Assembly (NCBI GenBank): GCA_024134725.1
Contig: CP099863.1
Span: 4,120,417-4,184,416, forward strand
Direction of reading: 5' to 3'
From: Bacillus sp. 1780r2a1
Lineage (GTDB): Bacteria > Bacillota > Bacilli > Bacillales > Bacillaceae_H
DNA: 64,000 nucleotides
The notes under the pieces were generated by a model. That model saw only the letters and a list, made by a program, of their open reading frames with translations, did no database searches and was not told where the DNA came from. Position numbers and translations under genes: made by a program. How positions within the stretch are numbered: position 1 is the stretch's first letter; the number at the start of each line of letters is the position of its first letter. Shown piece after piece: positions 7,740 through 16,760 of the stretch.

Positions 7740-9191
7740 ATGGAACGTAATCACACAATGATTCAATTTTTTGAATGGCACTTGCCAGCTGATCAAAAAC
7801 ATTGGAATCGTTTAAGGGATATAGCACCTGAGTTAAAAGAAGCTGGCATTGATGCTGTTTGGATTCCTCCGGTTACAAAAGCATCTTCACCTGATGACAA
7901 TGGTTATAGTGTCTATGACGTCTATGACTTAGGTGAATTTGAGCAAAAAGGAAGCACCGCTACAAAGTATGGAACAAAAGAGCAATTACATGAAGCAATT
8001 CAAGCGTGTCATGACCATGGAATCAGCGTGTATGTTGACATTGTCATGAACCACAAAGCAGGAGCTGATGAAACAGAGACCTTTCAAGTCATTGAAGTAG
8101 ATGCTGATAATCGAAACAACGAGATATCTGAACCTTTTGATATTGAAGGATGGACTAAATTTACGTTTAATGGTCGAAACAGTCAATATTCCGATTTCCA
8201 ATGGAATTTTGCACATTTTAATGGGACAGACTATGACGCTAAAGAAGACCGTACAGGCGTCTTTAAAATTCTTGGTGAAAATAAAAAATGGAATGAAGAG
8301 GTGGACCACGAGTTTGGAAATTATGATTACCTTATGTATGCCAACATTGATTACGACCATCCAGATGTTAAAAGGGAAATGATTTCCTGGGGAAAGTGGC
8401 TTGCAAAAACATTAAATTGTGACGGCTATCGACTAGATGCTATTAAGCATATCAACTATAACTTTATCAAAGAGTTTACAGCAGAAATTACGTCTCAGCA
8501 AGGAAACAACTTTTATTTTATAGGGGAATTTTGGCACCCTGACTTAGGAACAGCAGCAGACTTTTTAGATCATGTTGAACACGGTATTGATATTTTCGAC
8601 GTTCCCCTTCACTACAAATTATATGAAGCTTCACAAAAAGGAAGAGATTTTGATTTACAAACAGTATTTGATGATACACTAGTCCAAACGCACCCATTAG
8701 ATGTCGTTACCTTTGTGGATAATCATGATTCGCAGCCTAATGAGTCCCTTGAGTCATGGGTAGAAGACTGGTTTAAAGAATTAGCCTACGCCTTAATTCT
8801 TTTTAGAAAAGATGGGTATCCATGCGTATTTTATGGAGATTTCTTTGGCATTTCTGGGGACAACCCTATGGACGCAAAAAAAGAAATGCTTACAAAGCTT
8901 TTATCGGTGCGCTATCACAAAGCGTATGGAGACCAAGATGACTATTTTGATCACCCTAATACAATTGGTTGGGTTCGTCATGGAGAACCCTCTATTGAAG
9001 GATCTGGTTGTGCTATCGTTCTTTCAAACGGAGATGAAGGATATAAGAAAATGTTTGTAGGAAAAGAGCACGCCGGTAGTACTTGGGTTGATATGCTTGA
9101 AAAACGAGATGATCAGGTCATCATTAATGAGGATGGCTATGGTTCTTTCACGGTTAATGGTCAAAGTGTATCCGTCTGGATTAAACAATAG
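7740..9191 (+). CDS. Cytoplasmic alpha-amylase, GH13
   Basis: The 483-residue enzyme hydrolyses internal alpha-1,4 bonds of starch or maltodextrins. GH13 regions in order: VDIVMNHK, DGYRLDAIKHI (nucleophile Asp), GEFWH (acid/base Glu) and FVDNHDSQ (transition-state Asp). The start MERNHTMIQFFEWHLPAD is typical of the liquefying-type GH13_5 amylases. There is no signal peptide, so it should act inside the cell on imported or stored glucans. The ATG lies about nine bases after GAAGGG. It is a single gene ending in a terminator shared with the convergent dbpA. Confidence 0.88.
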   Translation: MERNHTMIQFFEWHLPADQKHWNRLRDIAPELKEAGIDAVWIPPVTKASSPDDNGYSVYDVYDLGEFEQKGSTATKYGTKEQLHEAIQACHDHGISVYVDIVMNHKAGADETETFQVIEVDADNRNNEISEPFDIEGWTKFTFNGRNSQYSDFQWNFAHFNGTDYDAKEDRTGVFKILGENKKWNEEVDHEFGNYDYLMYANIDYDHPDVKREMISWGKWLAKTLNCDGYRLDAIKHINYNFIKEFTAEITSQQGNNFYFIGEFWHPDLGTAADFLDHVEHGIDIFDVPLHYKLYEASQKGRDFDLQTVFDDTLVQTHPLDVVTFVDNHDSQPNESLESWVEDWFKELAYALILFRKDGYPCVFYGDFFGISGDNPMDAKKEMLTKLLSVRYHKAYGDQDDYFDHPNTIGWVRHGEPSIEGSGCAIVLSNGDEGYKKMFVGKEHAGSTWVDMLEKRDDQVIINEDGYGSFTVNGQSVSVWIKQ

Positions 9192-9196
9192 AAAAC

Positions 9197-9226
9197 GCTC
9201 ATCTACAGCGTGTAGATGAGCATTTT
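9197..9226. terminator. Terminator between amylase gene and dbpA
   Basis: GCTCATCTACA (9197-9207) pairs perfectly with TGTAGATGAGC (9211-9221) and is followed by ATTTTT. It lies between two convergent genes and probably serves the plus strand best. Confidence 0.85.
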
Positions 9227-10672
9227 TCATTTTTTCGCTTCATGCACTTTTAGTTTCTTGCCTTTGATACTTTTATTTTTTAATTCCTTCAATACAGCTG
9301 AACCTTTACCGTTTAAAATCTCAACATACGAATGGTTATCTTGGATGGTAATAATACCAATATCTTGAGCAGACATACCAGGCAATTTAGCGATGGTTCC
9401 CACAAAATCAACCGCACGAATTTTCTTTTTCTTACCGCCATTAAAATATAACTTCATAATATCTTGGTTAACTTTTTCACGCTTTTCTTCTCTTAGAACT
9501 ACAGGTGCTTCCATTTTCTCTTGAAAAGCCGTTCTGTTGGCTTTTACTTGTTCAGCAGATGGCGGATTCGTTAACTCAATATCGGCTTGACTGTATTCAC
9601 GAATTTCTTCTAAGAATTTTTGTTCATAGGACGTCATAAACGTAATCGCTTTTCCTGACTTACCAGCACGGCCTGTTCTACCCGTACGATGCACGTACTT
9701 TTCTTTTTCAAGTGGGAAATCAAAGTTAATGACAAGCGTAATCTCTTCGACGTCAATTCCTCTAGCAGCAACGTCAGTGGCTACTAGGTAGCGAAATTCG
9801 CCTCGCTTAAAATCATCCATTACGTCAAAGCGATCTTCTTGAACCATCGCTCCGTGCAGTAAATCAGCAGAATAATCATGTTCGTCTAAGTACTGAAAAA
9901 CCTCTTTTACTCGTTCTTGTGTTCGGCAAAAAATGATGCAGCTATCCGGGTTTTCAGCAACGGTGACGTCTGCTAACAAGGAAAGCTTATTATGTTCCTC
10001 CACTTCCATTACATGATGTGTAATAAGCTGAGGGGCTTTTCCTACTGTTTCGATTTGGATACGTTCAGGATTAATCATATATTTTTTAGCTAAACCTTCA
10101 ATATCAGCTGGAAAGGTTGCAGAGAAAAGCATCGTAGTACGACTTTGTGGAAGTTTATCTAGAATGGCTGATACTTGATCAATAAACCCCATATTTAACA
10201 TCTCATCCGCTTCGTCTAATACAACATATTTTAAACACTCAATAGATAACGTACCTTTTTCAATATGGTCTAAGACGCGACCAGGTGTCCCTACTACGAT
10301 ATGTGTTTTTTGTTTTAGCATAGTCTTTTGCTTCATAAAAGACTGTCGACCGTAGATGGCCACGCTATTAATACGCTTATAGCGACCAATGTTCTTCATT
10401 TCATCACTAACTTGTGCCGCTAGCTCACGAGTCGGTGTCAGTACTAGTACTTGCGGTTTATTTTCAAGCCAATCTACTTTTTCACACAGTGGAATGGCAA
10501 AGGACGCGGTTTTTCCGCTACCTGTTTGTGAGGTCACAATTACGTCTTGACCTTTTAATACCTTGGGGATAACACGTGCTTGAACCGGTGTTGGTTGGTT
10601 ATATTCTAAGGCATCTAGCGCCTTTATAATTGAATCACTGATTGCATAATCAGTAAATATTGAACTGGACAT
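9227..10672 (-). CDS. dbpA: DEAD-box ATP-dependent RNA helicase DbpA/YxiN
   Basis: Helicase motifs are all visible: Q-motif region [17 protein letters not shown] (Walker A), [33 protein letters not shown] and [10 protein letters not shown]. The C-terminal 75 residues (from about [21 protein letters not shown]) form the DbpA RNA-binding domain, which docks the enzyme on hairpin 92 of 23S rRNA for large-subunit assembly (family knowledge). I set the start at the ATG at 10672 after GAGGAAC; the longer frame begins with a GTG inside that ribosome-binding site. Length 481 matches YxiN. Confidence 0.9.
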   Translation of the reverse strand: MSSSIFTDYAISDSIIKALDALEYNQPTPVQARVIPKVLKGQDVIVTSQTGSGKTASFAIPLCEKVDWLENKPQVLVLTPTRELAAQVSDEMKNIGRYKRINSVAIYGRQSFMKQKTMLKQKTHIVVGTPGRVLDHIEKGTLSIECLKYVVLDEADEMLNMGFIDQVSAILDKLPQSRTTMLFSATFPADIEGLAKKYMINPERIQIETVGKAPQLITHHVMEVEEHNKLSLLADVTVAENPDSCIIFCRTQERVKEVFQYLDEHDYSADLLHGAMVQEDRFDVMDDFKRGEFRYLVATDVAARGIDVEEITLVINFDFPLEKEKYVHRTGRTGRAGKSGKAITFMTSYEQKFLEEIREYSQADIELTNPPSAEQVKANRTAFQEKMEAPVVLREEKREKVNQDIMKLYFNGGKKKKIRAVDFVGTIAKLPGMSAQDIGIITIQDNHSYVEILNGKGSAVLKELKNKSIKGKKLKVHEAKK

Positions 10673-10773
10673 ATAGTTCCTCACTTTTTTATTATTTAGC
10701 GTTTCTTGTTACATATAGAATTCACTTTATAAGCTTTTTTTAGTATAAACGATTTGAGAGAGAGAACAAACAT

Positions 10774-10808
10774 AAAAAAACTTCGGCTACTTATGGCCGA
10801 AGCTTTTT
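10774..10808 (-). terminator. Terminator downstream of levB
   Basis: CTTCGGC (10781-10787) pairs with GCCGAAG (10796-10802), with A/T runs outside both arms, 13 bases past the levB stop codon. On the minus strand the T run is seven bases long. Confidence 0.8.
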
Positions 10809-10815
10809 CATATGC

Positions 10816-12399
10816 TTATTCACTGTTTTGGCGTGTTCCTAACTCTTCAACCTTCACATTTTCAAACGTCGCTGTACCACCGGAAGAAAACAGTGAAATA
10901 GCTTGGTCGTCAGCTAATGGAAATGCTAGATTGGAATGTGCCACTTTCCCGTCATCTATAAACACTTCTATACTTGTTTTATCAACAAGAACCGTCAGAC
11001 GCGCATTTTTGTTATCACCATCAAAAGGCGCTTGGCTTTCTTGAAACTTTTTCTCTTCATCTGGATTGTTGACAAACGCTCGGTTTACGTAGGAATAGTT
11101 CTCAGAAATAGCTAATCCTACATCAATATGTCTAGATTTATCCTTTGATTCTCGTAAACGCAACCCAACATTCTTACTGTCTTTCCAAGAGATATCCGCT
11201 TCTATTCGGTACGTTTCTCGCTTCGCATCCAGCGTGTTGGATTCATTTGTTAATGTTATATCATTATATGTCTTCTCCGATTGTACAAGTTTGTTTAAGT
11301 CAGCCACGGGCTGAGATGCTAATGCGTAACCGTACTGCTCATCTTCTTGTAACCTGATCTCTCGAACAATTGAATCCGTTCCATTAAATCCGTCGAATTC
11401 CATAGTAGGGGTATTATCTGCATACGACCATTTGTTCATCCATGCAAGTCCATAACGTTTGTTTAGCTTGTCTTCAGCGGGGCCATCTTCAAACGTAACG
11501 CCACCATACCAATCAAAACCGTAATCTAGCCACTGAGGCTCTTCATGCTCTTTTTCAAAATTCTTTCCATTAAAGTCACCAATCCAATAAGCATAGTTGT
11601 TTGGTTTATCGACTGCTTCACCATTTGCACTCACACCAAGTACCCACTTAACGGTGCCATCAGGAGCCCTCATTTGAAATAAATCTGGGCACTCTAATAC
11701 GCCAAGATCCTCCGTTTGAAAGTCACCAGTAAACTGCCATTCTTTCAGATTCGTTGATTCATAAAACCCAACCTTAGAACCTTCTGCAAGTAGCATTAAC
11801 CATTTATCACGTTCATCGTCCCATATAATTTTGGGATCGCGAAAATCTTCTACTCCAGGATTGGATAACACAGGTTCATCGCCAGCACTTTGAAACGTTT
11901 TTCCTTCATCTGTGCTATACCATAAATACTGCTCTTGTTTGCCTCCATCTTTTGAAGGTTGCGTTACAACTGCAATAAACGCGTTTTCTCCAAAACCAGC
12001 TGTATTAGTACGATCAACAACAACAGAACCTGACCATGGATCTCCGTTTATATTCGTGTACTTCGGAATGGCTACTCCTTCATCTTTCCAATGAACAAGG
12101 TCTTCTGAAGTTGCATGTCGCCATTCGGTTCCATTGCCATTAGGATAATCCTTATTGTAAAGGTAATAGTAGTGATACTTCCCGTTGTAGAAAATCGGTT
12201 TTTGGGGATCGTTTTTCCATTTATCGGGTGCTGTAAAATGATAAGACGAGCGATAGGATGTTGATTCCAAAGGCTTTTGTTCGCTCTTGTCTTCTTTATT
12301 CATTTGATTCATCCATACATAAATGCTGGCGCCTATTATGATTACTAAAATGATAACTAGCATAGTCCACCTTCTCTGTGTTGAATTCAGCCTGCTCAT
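10816..12399 (-). CDS. levB: GH32 levanase/endolevanase-like, membrane-anchored (LevB-like)
   Basis: The 527-residue protein belongs to glycoside hydrolase family 32: WKNDPQKP (nucleophile Asp), FRDPKI (stabilising Asp) and ECPDLF (acid/base Glu) are visible, followed by a C-terminal beta-sandwich from about residue 350. An N-terminal hydrophobic segment (residues 13-30) without an obvious cleavage site suggests membrane anchoring outside the cell. Downstream of sacB in B. subtilis lies levB, an endolevanase releasing levanbiose; the same position supports that role, but exolevanase or sucrase activity cannot be excluded. I chose the ATG at 12399, which matches the end of the membrane signal; the frame extends 19 codons further up without a good ribosome-binding site. 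Confidence 0.8.
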   Translation of the reverse strand: MSRLNSTQRRWTMLVIILVIIIGASIYVWMNQMNKEDKSEQKPLESTSYRSSYHFTAPDKWKNDPQKPIFYNGKYHYYYLYNKDYPNGNGTEWRHATSEDLVHWKDEGVAIPKYTNINGDPWSGSVVVDRTNTAGFGENAFIAVVTQPSKDGGKQEQYLWYSTDEGKTFQSAGDEPVLSNPGVEDFRDPKIIWDDERDKWLMLLAEGSKVGFYESTNLKEWQFTGDFQTEDLGVLECPDLFQMRAPDGTVKWVLGVSANGEAVDKPNNYAYWIGDFNGKNFEKEHEEPQWLDYGFDWYGGVTFEDGPAEDKLNKRYGLAWMNKWSYADNTPTMEFDGFNGTDSIVREIRLQEDEQYGYALASQPVADLNKLVQSEKTYNDITLTNESNTLDAKRETYRIEADISWKDSKNVGLRLRESKDKSRHIDVGLAISENYSYVNRAFVNNPDEEKKFQESQAPFDGDNKNARLTVLVDKTSIEVFIDDGKVAHSNLAFPLADDQAISLFSSGGTATFENVKVEELGTRQNSE

Positions 12400-12456
12400 A
12401 CTATCACCACGCTTTATTAAAAGTATTGTGTTACTCACTGTTTTTACCCAATACAT

Positions 12457-12492
12457 AAAAAGAAAATGCCATGCTCATGACATTTTCTTTTT
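12457..12492 (-). terminator. Terminator between sacB and levB
   Basis: AAAAAGAAAATG (12457-12468) and CATTTTCTTTTT (12481-12492) pair perfectly around a partly paired CATG-rich loop. It follows sacB, so levB needs read-through or its own promoter. The stem is A/T-rich, so termination may be partial. Confidence 0.7.
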
Positions 12493-12511
12493 CATTTCAT
12501 ATCAAAGATTA

Positions 12512-13999
12512 TTACTGCTTTTCATCATACGTGATTTGACCTTGTTCTAAAATGCCATTTTGAACAACCGAAGATTTGTTACCTTTCATATCAAGTAAAA
12601 ATGAAGGTGCAAACGTTGATTTCTTATCTTCAAAGAATCCACGGTTTGTCATATAGCTCGTCACAACAAATTTGTCAGAGTCTTTTTGTGGAATCACGTA
12701 GTGTGCGTATGTCCATGTTACATCATTTGGATCTAAATCTTGATGCAATACGATACCTGTTTCATTCATCGGTTTATATGGACCTGTTAAAGAATCAGAT
12801 ACATAGCCAAGCATGTAAATGTCTTTATCATCGACACCATCAGTCGTCATTTTAGAACCGCGTGTACTTGTGAATAGATAGAACTTGCCATCTTTTTTGA
12901 AGATATTTGGACGTTCAATTTCATCTGTTACCGTATTCGATACAATTAGAGGCTTCATTTCATTTTTTAACGTGTAGTCATCGTTAATTTCAACAATGCC
13001 AATTGCACCATTTGCAAGCTCTGCTTCATCTTTCTTATCACTATTTTCAAGGTTCTTAAACTCATCTCGGAAGAATTTCATACCGTTACCGTAATAAGCG
13101 CGATTGTAAAGAGACTCTTCACCAGAATAACCGTATTCAGTACCTGTATTTGCTTCAAACACTAAATATTTGCGCCCTTTATCTTCAATATAGTGAGGGT
13201 CACGTAGCGTATGATTGTTCATGAAGTTACGGTCTTCGAAAGCTTTGTTTACAGACTCATACGTTTTGCTGTCTCCACCTTCGTAAATTGATTTATGATC
13301 TTCAACACCGTCAACTTTCAACGTATTTTCTTTTTGTTCAGACACATTCACCTGTGCTGTTGTAAGGGTTTGTTTACCAAATAATTTTTGGCTTTCATTA
13401 AAATCACCACGGTTTGTATAGAATAAGCGAATTTCACCGTCATCTGTGAATAGTGCAGATCCTGACCATTCCTCTATTTGCCCTTTTAAATATTTGTCGT
13501 TTGCTTCATACTTGTCATTATCGTCAAATACACGACCAGCATTTTTCCAAGCGTCAACGGAATTGTCTCCTGCTTTTTTATAGAACATGTAGATAAATGT
13601 ATCGTTAGGGTTCTTAGGATCTCCAGCTAAACCAAATACAATGTGATAACCATTATATTCCGCTACCGTACCGTCAGCATTTTGCAATGGCCACGTATCC
13701 CATACATCCATTTTAATTTTGTTTCCATTTTTATCTGTTTTAACAGCTGATTCTACATTTTTAATTGTTGATTCATCAAAGCCTGGTACCGTATAGCGCT
13801 TGTCACCATGTTGGTTTACCATGTTCTTCATTGCTTCACGCGTAATTTGTGAAGTACCGTACGTTTCTTTATAGGATTTTGCTTGTGCTTCATCTACACC
13901 TTTACCTTGAGCAGAAGCAGGTGTAAAGCTACCTCCTAATAAAATTGCTGCACTTAAGGATGCTACCGTTGCTTTTGACGCAAAATTACGAAAGTTCAT
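12512..13999 (-). CDS. sacB: Levansucrase, GH68
   Basis: This secreted enzyme splits sucrose and polymerises the fructose into levan. The 495-residue precursor has a signal peptide ending near FTPASA-QG (about residue 30). Catalytic motifs of GH68 are seen: VWDTWPL (nucleophile Asp near residue 101), EEWSGSALF, LRDPHYIE (stabilising Asp) and EIERPNIF (acid/base Glu). The sequence resembles the Priestia megaterium levansucrase. The ATG at 13999 lies eight bases after AGGAGG; a TTG directly before it is not needed. No ribonucleic antiterminator of the B. subtilis sacR kind was recognised upstream, and a kinase/regulator/binding-protein set lies just upstream. Confidence 0.95.
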   Translation of the reverse strand: MNFRNFASKATVASLSAAILLGGSFTPASAQGKGVDEAQAKSYKETYGTSQITREAMKNMVNQHGDKRYTVPGFDESTIKNVESAVKTDKNGNKIKMDVWDTWPLQNADGTVAEYNGYHIVFGLAGDPKNPNDTFIYMFYKKAGDNSVDAWKNAGRVFDDNDKYEANDKYLKGQIEEWSGSALFTDDGEIRLFYTNRGDFNESQKLFGKQTLTTAQVNVSEQKENTLKVDGVEDHKSIYEGGDSKTYESVNKAFEDRNFMNNHTLRDPHYIEDKGRKYLVFEANTGTEYGYSGEESLYNRAYYGNGMKFFRDEFKNLENSDKKDEAELANGAIGIVEINDDYTLKNEMKPLIVSNTVTDEIERPNIFKKDGKFYLFTSTRGSKMTTDGVDDKDIYMLGYVSDSLTGPYKPMNETGIVLHQDLDPNDVTWTYAHYVIPQKDSDKFVVTSYMTNRGFFEDKKSTFAPSFLLDMKGNKSSVVQNGILEQGQITYDEKQ

Positions 14000-14028
14000 C
14001 AAGTTTTCCTCCTAGTAGATAGTTTTTC

Positions 14029-14136
14029 ATGCTTTGGCAAGACACGGACGATACTTCTTTGACTTTAATTAGTTTTGGCTTGATTGATCGTTCGTTCCAT
14101 ACCTGATAGATTCAGTATAAAAAACAATGCTTTGGC
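14029..14136 (-). promoter_or_regulatory. sacB upstream region with two ATGCTTTGGC repeats
   Basis: ATGCTTTGGC occurs at 14029-14038 and 14127-14136, 98 bases apart and in the same orientation, between sacB and the upstream gene. A TATACT hexamer on the minus strand lies just downstream of the second copy and could be the -10 element. The repeats are candidate sites for an activator such as the AraC-type regulator encoded upstream. This is inference from position. Confidence 0.4.
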
Positions 14137-14201
14137 TGAATACGGCATAAATTGATTGAGTTTTCGTCTTAAATTGATATGCATGACAAAAGAATGATAA
14201 A

Positions 14202-14232
14202 AAAGCCCTTTTTCAAATTGAGAAAGGGCTTT
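14202..14232 (-). terminator. Terminator after the sugar-binding lipoprotein gene
   Basis: AAAGCCCTTT (14202-14211) pairs with AAAGGGCTTT (14223-14232), with a T run on the minus strand. It separates the three-gene sensing unit from sacB. Confidence 0.85.
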
Positions 14233-14237
14233 AATGA

Positions 14238-15512
14238 TTATGGCTTGCTAGCTTCCCGTAAAACGTCATCTAACTGTCTAAGCGTTTCGCTTTGTGAAAG
14301 CTCTCGATTCAAGTATCTTTTTAGCGTACGACCTGCTTCTCGCTTAGCGGATGATGAGTAGGCAAACCAATTGGAATTATAGGTTTCTTTCGTGTGGTAA
14401 ACATTCAGTACTTCTTTACTAATGGGACCTATATCATTTGTTTTTATATGCTTAAAAGCTGGAGCAAAGCTAAAGCGTTCAGTCATAAACCGCTGACCTT
14501 CACTTGATGACACCATCCAATTTAAGAATTTTTTGGCTTCTTGCTTTTTGATCGAAGATGATTTTTTATTTACAACCCAGTAGTTTGGAACACCTGTTAA
14601 AATTTTGCTGTTGGCTTTATCATTTAATGGAATCGGAAAAATACCAAACGACTTACCCGGAGCTTCCTCATCTAATAGAGGCTGTATCCAGCTTCCCTGC
14701 AGTACCATCGCTGCTTCTTCATTTGCTAACATCTCCACTTCATTATAATAATCTGTTTTTGTCGCAGATTGATTTCCGTATTGGAGAGTTAAATCTAAGA
14801 ATGATAGTAAATCTTTTGCGATTACGTTTGTCGCAAAGCTTTCTTCACCTTTTTTCAGCTGATAATTAAATTTTATTGGATCTTGCTGAATTGCAAAGGC
14901 AAGGCTAGTCAAGTGATAACCCAACTTCCACTCTTCATAATATCCGTTTGCAAAAGGCGTAACACCAATTTTTTCAAGCTTCTTTACTGCCACTTTTAAC
15001 TCTGAATACGTGCGAGGAACGGATTGAATACCTGCTTCTTGAAATAGTTCTCGATTATAAACAATTCCAAAACCTTCAATGTCCATCGGCATGCCATATA
15101 CCTTTGCTTCTAGCGTAATTGGCTTTAGCGTATCAGGATATGCTTTTTCAACCCAAGGCTGGCTGCTCAAGTCTTCTAAATAATTAATCCATTCTTTTGT
15201 CGCACCATAGCCGATATTCGTAAAGATATCAGGCCCTTGACCTGCAGCAATTTGGGCAATAATATCAGAAAAATCATCTGATGCTCCACCCACTGTTTCG
15301 ACGTAGATTTTGACATCTGGATTCTGTTTTTCATACTCCCGTACCATTTGTTCAAACTGTGTTGCAATTTCTACTTTAGGATTACGTATAGTTAAGACGA
15401 CCTGTTCTGTTTCTTTATTTTCCGTTTCAGTTTGAGCATTTGAAGAATCACAGCTTGTTAACACACTTAGTAAAAAAGAGACAAAAAACAGATAACATAT
15501 TTTTTCTTTCAT
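14238..15512 (-). CDS. Orphan sugar ABC-type extracellular solute-binding lipoprotein
   Basis: The 424-residue protein has a lipoprotein signal peptide (hydrophobic run ending LTSC, Cys about residue 20) and the fold of family-1 sugar-binding proteins: GQGPDIFTNIG, YGMPMDIEGFGIVYNRELF and AAMVLQGSWIQPLL are typical. No permease or ATPase genes lie beside it. It is the third gene behind a YesM-type kinase and a YesN-type regulator, with a gap of 24 bases. It may present a sugar to the kinase instead of feeding a transporter, or may share permeases encoded elsewhere. The closeness to sacB suggests sucrose or levan-derived sugars as ligand, which is inference. Confidence 0.8.
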   Translation of the reverse strand: MKEKICYLFFVSFLLSVLTSCDSSNAQTETENKETEQVVLTIRNPKVEIATQFEQMVREYEKQNPDVKIYVETVGGASDDFSDIIAQIAAGQGPDIFTNIGYGATKEWINYLEDLSSQPWVEKAYPDTLKPITLEAKVYGMPMDIEGFGIVYNRELFQEAGIQSVPRTYSELKVAVKKLEKIGVTPFANGYYEEWKLGYHLTSLAFAIQQDPIKFNYQLKKGEESFATNVIAKDLLSFLDLTLQYGNQSATKTDYYNEVEMLANEEAAMVLQGSWIQPLLDEEAPGKSFGIFPIPLNDKANSKILTGVPNYWVVNKKSSSIKKQEAKKFLNWMVSSSEGQRFMTERFSFAPAFKHIKTNDIGPISKEVLNVYHTKETYNSNWFAYSSSAKREAGRTLKRYLNRELSQSETLRQLDDVLREASKP

Positions 15513-15536
15513 TTGTTCACCCTTGCCTCTCTTAGA

Positions 15537-16709
15537 CTATATAGATGATTTTTTATTATCTCTTGCATGGGTGTATAAAGTCCGATATTCAAAAGGGGTT
15601 AATCCAACTACCTTCTTAAACAACTTTGAGAAATACTTTTCATCCTGATAGCCAAGCATTAACGAAATGGAATAAATGGTTTCATCCGTTTCCAATAACC
15701 ACTGTTTAGCTTGTCTTATTCTTAGATTTGTTACATATTTAGATAACGTCATACCGGTTTCTTTTTTAAATTTTCTCGATATATGTTCTCTTGTTAAAAA
15801 AAACATTTTTGATAGTTTCTCTAGGCTAATATCTTCCATATAATAGTCTTCTACATATGCTACTATTTCTTGCATACGTTTAAGTGCTTCTAACTCATCT
15901 ACTTGACGAATCGCTCGATATCGATTGCTATTTAGTGCTGTCAACAACCTGTGAAACACTTCTGGAATTTGAGTAAAGGAAGAAAATGAATCTTGAACCA
16001 AACGAATTGGAATTGAAATATTTTCACTTATCCACTGCTCTACATAAATCCATTGATTTTTTGCTGTTAGGATAATATAAAGATTCTCCTCCCCCTGAAA
16101 CGTAAACGTTGCTCCTATATTCCGCGCTTGTAATTCATTTGAAAGCTTATTGATACAAGGGTCAGGTTGATGCCCTTGATAAAAATATAGAAGTGTAAAA
16201 TCTATTTCCTCTGCTTCTGGAATTATCGAATGTAAAAATACTGTATCTGTTCCTTCATTTAAGCATAAGGAAGTCATTAGCTGACTATGATGAAGTTTTT
16301 TAGCTTCGGCTAGTAGTTCCTCGTTCCCTTCTTGTTCTGTTTTGAAAGAGTCTACTGCTTTTGTTAGTACCTGTTGAAAGGCTTCTGGATCAATGGGTTT
16401 CAACAAGTAATCAAAGCTATTTAATTGAATAGCTTTTCGCATAAATGTATAATCATCATACCCTGTAACAAGTATAACTTTTCCTGTATATGACTGCTGA
16501 TTTAACCTTTCAATCAGCTGTAGACCACCCATCTTTGGCATTTTAATATCCGTAAAAATCAAATCTGGGATTTCTTTTTCAATTATCTTTAAGGCTTCTA
16601 TACCGTTAGTAGCTTCTAATACTTCATTGATTCCTACACTTTCCCATTCTCCCAATTGGCGTAAGACTTTACGAACATTTTTTTCATCATCAACAATCAA
16701 CGCTTTCAC
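15537..16709 (-). CDS. AraC-family response regulator (YesN-type)
   Basis: The 390-residue protein has a receiver domain at residues 1-120 (LIVDDE, phospho-acceptor in PDLIFTDIKMPKMGG, YLLKPID) and a C-terminal AraC/XylS double helix-turn-helix (about 285-385) with ISLMLGYQDEKYFSKLFKKVVGLTPFEYR split over the two helices. Between them lies a divergent spacer. Such regulators activate carbohydrate genes on a signal from a YesM-type kinase, here the gene 51 bases upstream. The start codon is GTG after GGGAGGT. Likely targets are the neighbouring binding protein and sacB/levB. Confidence 0.85.
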   Translation of the reverse strand: MKALIVDDEKNVRKVLRQLGEWESVGINEVLEATNGIEALKIIEKEIPDLIFTDIKMPKMGGLQLIERLNQQSYTGKVILVTGYDDYTFMRKAIQLNSFDYLLKPIDPEAFQQVLTKAVDSFKTEQEGNEELLAEAKKLHHSQLMTSLCLNEGTDTVFLHSIIPEAEEIDFTLLYFYQGHQPDPCINKLSNELQARNIGATFTFQGEENLYIILTAKNQWIYVEQWISENISIPIRLVQDSFSSFTQIPEVFHRLLTALNSNRYRAIRQVDELEALKRMQEIVAYVEDYYMEDISLEKLSKMFFLTREHISRKFKKETGMTLSKYVTNLRIRQAKQWLLETDETIYSISLMLGYQDEKYFSKLFKKVVGLTPFEYRTLYTHARDNKKSSI

Positions 16710-16760
16710 TATATTTACCTCCCTTAGCAGTCACGTCAATAGCGAAAAAGAACGTACATA

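Noticed and set aside
7986..9060. Open frames on both strands inside the amylase gene
   Set aside because: They overlap the GH13 gene fully, have no ribosome-binding sites and encode no recognisable domain.
10754..11357. Plus-strand open frames opposite levB
   Set aside because: Shadows of the GH32 gene without motifs or initiation signals.
14003..14200. A sacR-type ribonucleic antiterminator leader for sacB
   Set aside because: I looked for a terminator overlapped by an antiterminator hairpin upstream of sacB; the only strong hairpin (14202-14232) is better explained as the terminator of the lipoprotein gene.
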